From Nautilus pompilius (Eukaryota; Mollusca; Cephalopoda; Nautilida; Nautilidae): a stretch of DNA of 64,000 nt. The notes beneath the pieces were generated by a model. That model was not told the DNA's origin. It did no database searches and worked only from the letters and a program-made list of their open reading frames with translations. The position numbers and the translations under genes were made by a program. How positions within the stretch are numbered: the stretch's first letter is position 1; every line of letters begins with the position of its first letter. The stretch covers positions 852,501 through 916,500 of the forward strand of contig JACATO010000689.1 in assembly GCA_018389105.1 (NCBI GenBank), given 5' to 3'. Of the stretch, positions 59,800 through 64,000 are shown piece by piece.

Positions 59800-60270
59800 T
59801 TGAGTATTTGCGGCATGTATCTTTCTCTGATGATTCCAAGTTCTACCAATTTACGTCTGGAAGTCTCACCTGGGTTTGAAGAAGCTCTAACGAATACCTT
59901 AAACTCCACTGTCTTCAGCCCATCGTCAAAGTATGGAAGCGGATGTGTCATGTATGGGTTGCAATCTGGCATGGTGGAAAGACAGAATCGGTGTTTGTCG
60001 AAGAAAGTCTCAACTCTGCCAGACATATTGGTATTGTAAAGACACATCTCCTACCACTGTACCAACAAGGCATACCGAGATTTGTGCCCGTATTCTTTGG
60101 GATGAATGCGCTATATGTTCTATCTATCGTGTGACCACAGTTTGAATGTGGAATTCAAAGCCCATATATCAAGCAGTTGTGGGAGCGGCTAGATCCTCAG
60201 CTGAGAGCAATCTGGCCACATTCCGCCATTGTGATATCGCACGAAGGTGAGAAAACTGGACTAGACCATG
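59800..60270 (+). pseudogene. Second Tc1/mariner-type transposase relic (different family from 53 kb)
   Basis: Plus-strand blocks: FSDDSKFYQFTSG (first catalytic Asp box), VWVAIWHGGKTESVFVEE with LNSARHIGIV, LLPLYQQGIPRFVPVF, then a damaged stretch where the second Asp box should be, and QSPYIKQLWERLDPQLRAIWP (third box, with Glu replaced or lost). Frameshifts and stops make it inactive. The block sequences are clearly unlike the 53-kb copy. Confidence 0.82.
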
Positions 60271-60854
60271 AATCAAAGTTTCATCCATTCACTGCCAAAC
60301 AGGGTAGAGGCATTTCGCGCTGCAAGAAATAGTCCGACCAAGTACTAGCGTAGATAACTTTACTGCTTGTCTTTATTTCCTCTTTTAAAGCAAGAAACTA
60401 ACAAATTGTATTTCTTTCGCTACACCGACAAAGGCATGCAGTCCCCCAAAATATCAAATTGTTTAGCCGCCATGATAACGTAAACCGATCGTCCTCACCG
60501 AACAAAGAGAGAAATAAATGAGGCTGATGATTTTGTAACCAGTAACTGATCTCGCTGGAGAAGATTATTTTGTTAAAAAATAACTCTTAGAGATAATGTT
60601 TATCTAAGCTTGGATAGTTTTCTTTTGTTGTAGTGAACTTTAAAAGGTTTACTTGTCACCTAAAGCAACAGAGGGTCTCAATATTTGACCCTTGTTGCGA
60701 GCGGATGCGGTCCTATGGAGGTTTGGAGAGATTGTGATACTGCGTATATTCAAGAGGAACTGTGTATTATTTTCTCTGTTTGTGACCTTCAAAATCTTCC
60801 AAATTATTCTCAGAGAAAACTGCGTGGATTTTAACGTTTAGAAACAAAGCTACT

Positions 60855-60893
<39 letters not shown>

Positions 60894-63315
60894 TTTAAAT
60901 CGCATCGAAGAATTTAGTTCTATATTCCTGTTTGCGTTTCTTTGGTTCTTGCTTTCGTAAGTTAGTGATAAAGAGAGGGAAAGTAATATATATAAAATTT
61001 AAAGTATGTGATCTGCTTTTGCACTCTGTAACCTCTTTGCGATGAGTCAGCCAGCTTAGCTGCTGAGATAAACACACACACATGCACACAGAAGGAAAGA
61101 TGGAAGCTTGGATAACGTATTTGCAGGGAGAACGAAAGTTTACAGAATCTTAGCAAAGTGTCATCTATAGACAAATACAAACTAAGACAAAACACAGCAA
61201 ACAAGCAATATCTCTGGCTTTTACAGCAGCTTTGCGGACTTATGGTATTCTGTTAATAGATTTCTCAAGATAATCAGGCCACGCTGAGTCCCATTGGGCG
61301 GTATCATTGATTTTGGTTTCATCGCATGCAAATTCAGCAGGGAACAAGTCCGGTGACTGGACAACGCCATGCCTTCGACATATCCCTCACATAATTTAAA
61401 ATAACATTTTGTGATTTAAACTTCACAACCAAGTTTACAAATTTCGCTTGCTGGACCCTGTTTTAGCTTTATTTACAGACCTTAATAGTAGTTTTTTACA
61501 TGACCATTTAGTCCAACATATCGAAAACGCCTTTTCTTTCGCCAAAAATAGACACTGGTTTCCGTTTGTTTAATAGTGCTGCGGTTTCCGGGGATGAAAA
61601 TTGTCCCGCTCTTTACCCTAACTTATTGGTCGTCTCATCTCCGACGTTCCCCTGTGGGCTCACTTACTGCCTGTCACAACTGCTTCCGCTGCATGTCCTC
61701 TTTCAGTGCGTCTAATGGCCTTTGGATATACCGAATTATCTCGCTATGTTTCTCTTAGTCCTTTATTACGATTGCAAGACTAATTTTTTCTTTTTCCAAG
61801 CCATATTCGACAAGTTCTTGCAGCCTACACACTATCCAATAAGCCATCTTAACCTGTGCCATCACCGGCTATTTCGATTTACCATGCTGGTCATCCACGC
61901 ACGTGTCAGCAGGTGAAGTGAACGTGATCATTGTATAAATGGGGTTTCCTCGTGTATTTCATATGTCAGTAGCGCAAAGATGATAAAAATCCAAAGATGC
62001 TTATTTTGGTGATTATATTATTGAATTTTAAATATTTTATAATCTGTTTTAATTTGTTCATGGATACGATTTGTTTATTTGTATTATGATAACTCAAATT
62101 CAATAAAATCTAAACCGTTAGTTCCATGCAAATATGCTTTCACCTGCAAGTTTTTGAGCGGTAGTGTACGCGCATATATGAATGTGTATATGTGGGTTTG
62201 GTTTACTACATATGTAGAGAAGTGTATCGCATGTGCATTATGTTTGATAGAAATTAATTGAAATTGAAATAAGTCAAGGGAAAAGAAGACGGACGAGTTA
62301 GCAGGCAGAAGGCATCGAACAATGAGATGACCGAACGGGGGAAGGAAGTACAAAGATGGGCAATAAGTTTTACCAAAATGTGGAAACTAAAACCGTTCAA
62401 ATCTAAATAATCGCTGGCTTGATGCTGATTCTGTACAAACTGCGTCTAACAAAGAGATCGTCGATCTCCGCGCTCCTAGCGGCGGGCGAAGACCGAACGT
62501 GATGACACGAATATCGAAATGAAAGAAAATTAATGGGACTTGAGCAGATGTCGTCGACGTACACAAAGGGTAGCTGCACGGAAGCAGTTTCTATCTGATT
62601 GTCTACCTGTTCCCTCAGTAAAGAGACTTCTACACGAAAAGAAAACAAGAACAAAAGCTACGTTCTTCGCTTTTCTTTTTCTAAAAAAAATATTTTATGA
62701 TTATAATACTAACATTTAGGAAAAACTTCTGATTACTTTAAAATACTGTACATTCTGGAAATATTTCCCCTCATCAACAAAGCAAATAAATTGTACATCG
62801 TTTTATTGGTAGACCACACTGGAAATTCGTCAACGTGCCGGATATCTACTGCACAAATGTTGTCGAGCATAAAAACAAACGTTTGTGGCGGACTTCGGAA
62901 AGAAAACACGACTCAGAGGGCGACTGAGAGCCAGGGTTTAGCTGAGTAAACACTGGAGACTAGTATCAGCGGAACACTGAGCCGACGGTTTCAGCAAGAA
63001 GTACGCTTATGTAATCGAATAACTTTGCTTCCACTGTACGCCAAACACTTGCTGTTTGGATATTATCAAACACTGGCTGGTTATTTTGGACGCCACTCGA
63101 TGACGTCAACACGGCAACCTCCACACGCAGAGGTTAGACATTTGACAAGACTACTTCTTGAACTGATGCTGAACACGTTTCCAATCAAAATTGTTGGGCT
63201 TTGACGCAATAAACGGGCCTTTATTTATATAAACAGGAGGGGGAGAGAGAGAGATGGTACACTTAGTCCAAAGAAATGAAAACTATACGACAGCGTTGCA
63301 TTTCTTTTTGATTGT
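60271..63315. other. Unassigned region
   Basis: Contains a (GA)n tract at 60854-60893. No gene or element recognised. Confidence 0.45.
60854..60893. repeat. (GA)n tract
   Basis: GA dinucleotides with one GG interruption. Confidence 0.95.
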
Positions 63316-63551
63316 TCTCTCTCTCTCTCTAGAACTGAAGTCATCTCTCTCTCTCTCTAGAACTGACGTCATCTCGCTCTCTCTCTAGAACTGAAGTCAT
63401 CTCTCTCTCTAGAACTGACGTCATCTCTCTTTCTCTCTCTAGAACTGAAGTCATCTCTCTCTCTCTCTAGAACTGACGTCATCTCTCTCTCTCTCTCTAG
63501 AACTGACGTCATCTCTCTCTCTCTAGAACTGACGTCATCTCTCTCTCTCTG
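63316..63551. repeat. Minisatellite of (CT)n plus CRE-like octamer, 8 units
   Basis: Unit (CT)nAGAACTGA[C/A]GTCAT, 24-30 bp, eight copies. TGACGTCA is at 63364, 63416, 63474, 63504 and 63530; TGAAGTCA is at 63336, 63392 and 63446. Length varies through the CT run. The arrangement may act as a CREB/ATF-binding cluster, but may equally be a neutral repeat. Confidence 0.97.
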
Positions 63552-64000
63552 GCCCATTATTTAAATTTTAAAAAAACCAAAAAAATACTGTGTTATGCTT
63601 ACTGAATTATTTTCTCTTTTGGTAAACGGTAGCAGAATTATTTTGCATTCAACCAAAATAATTCGTTTGCAAAGTGTATCTGTTTCTCGTTTTTTTTTTT
63701 TTATTCACCGCGAGACTTGAATCAGGAGAATAATATCCAGCTAATCGTCAGTAAACATTATCTGAGTTGTAAAAGGTTTAGTTCAGTCACTGCAGTAGAA
63801 AGAAAGCACGCTCGATAAACGCCTTGGTATTTTTTGTTACCATTTTTGTTTTTTTTTTATTAGTAGAAATAAAATCATCAGTAAACTAATGTTCGCATAC
63901 ACCGGCTAATCAAAGCGTGGAGATATCACGTGATATTGTCATTAAATGTAAATATACTCACAACAAAAATTATATGTAGAGAGAGAGAGACTAAATGAAC
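63552..64000. other. Unassigned end of window
   Basis: AT-rich. A short GA tract lies near 63979. Nothing else recognised. Confidence 0.5.

Noticed and set aside
63316..63551. CRISPR-like array (short repeats with spacers)
   Set aside because: Spacers are CT slippage tracts, units vary 24-30 bp, and there is no cas gene; the DNA is eukaryotic.
63369..63557. Arg/Glu/Ser-rich 62-residue ORF
   Set aside because: Translation of the CRE minisatellite.

Overview
This window looks like eukaryotic (metazoan) nuclear DNA. It is AT-rich and intron-rich, packed with simple repeats and decayed Tc1/mariner, pogo/Tigger, hAT and LINE copies. One protein-coding gene, spliced with GT-AG introns, can be read with confidence. 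The repeat mix and the degree of divergence of that protein from vertebrates suggest a lophotrochozoan, probably a mollusc. That assignment is inference, since no species-diagnostic gene is present.

Main gene (minus strand, 36790 to 3883). I assembled 17 coding exons by splice site and reading phase. All phases agree and the CDS is 4662 nt (1553 aa plus stop). The product is a USP53/USP54-family ubiquitin-specific protease. It has an N-terminal USP domain with Cys43, His306 and Asp323/324 in place, and zinc-ligand Cys pairs. A long disordered Ser-rich tail follows, then a helical MIT-like segment matching the one in vertebrate USP54, and a last exon ending in a CxxC...CxxC motif. The region 1-3882 lies downstream (3'UTR and flank). 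The 5' end is probably in a GC/CpG-rich segment near 45.2-46.0 kb. That segment carries splice-donor consensus sites on both strands, so it may be a bidirectional promoter.

Introns. They hold a CR1-like LINE remnant (5.1-5.96 kb), a clean hAT-type MITE with 8-bp target duplication (6459-6923), and a mariner remnant whose edge lies about 20 bp from a splice donor (7.8-8.6 kb). There is also a tRNA-derived SINE (about 13.0 kb), two sister Tigger/pogo elements (18.5 and 35.3 kb), and a GC-rich internally rearranged mariner with terminal repeats, TA duplication and three telomere-like patches (32346-33305).

Upstream flank (44-64 kb). This part has a 43-bp GC-rich minisatellite (44293-45045), GA tracts, two Tc1-like transposase relics (53 kb minus, 60 kb plus), a broken intron-bearing hAT-like gene fragment (56 kb), a MITE-like inverted-repeat element (57.6-58.1 kb), and a minisatellite whose every unit carries a CRE or near-CRE octamer (63316-63551). 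A possible signal-peptide first exon lies at 49886-50127. No second complete gene can be supported. I found no tRNA, rRNA or CRISPR.
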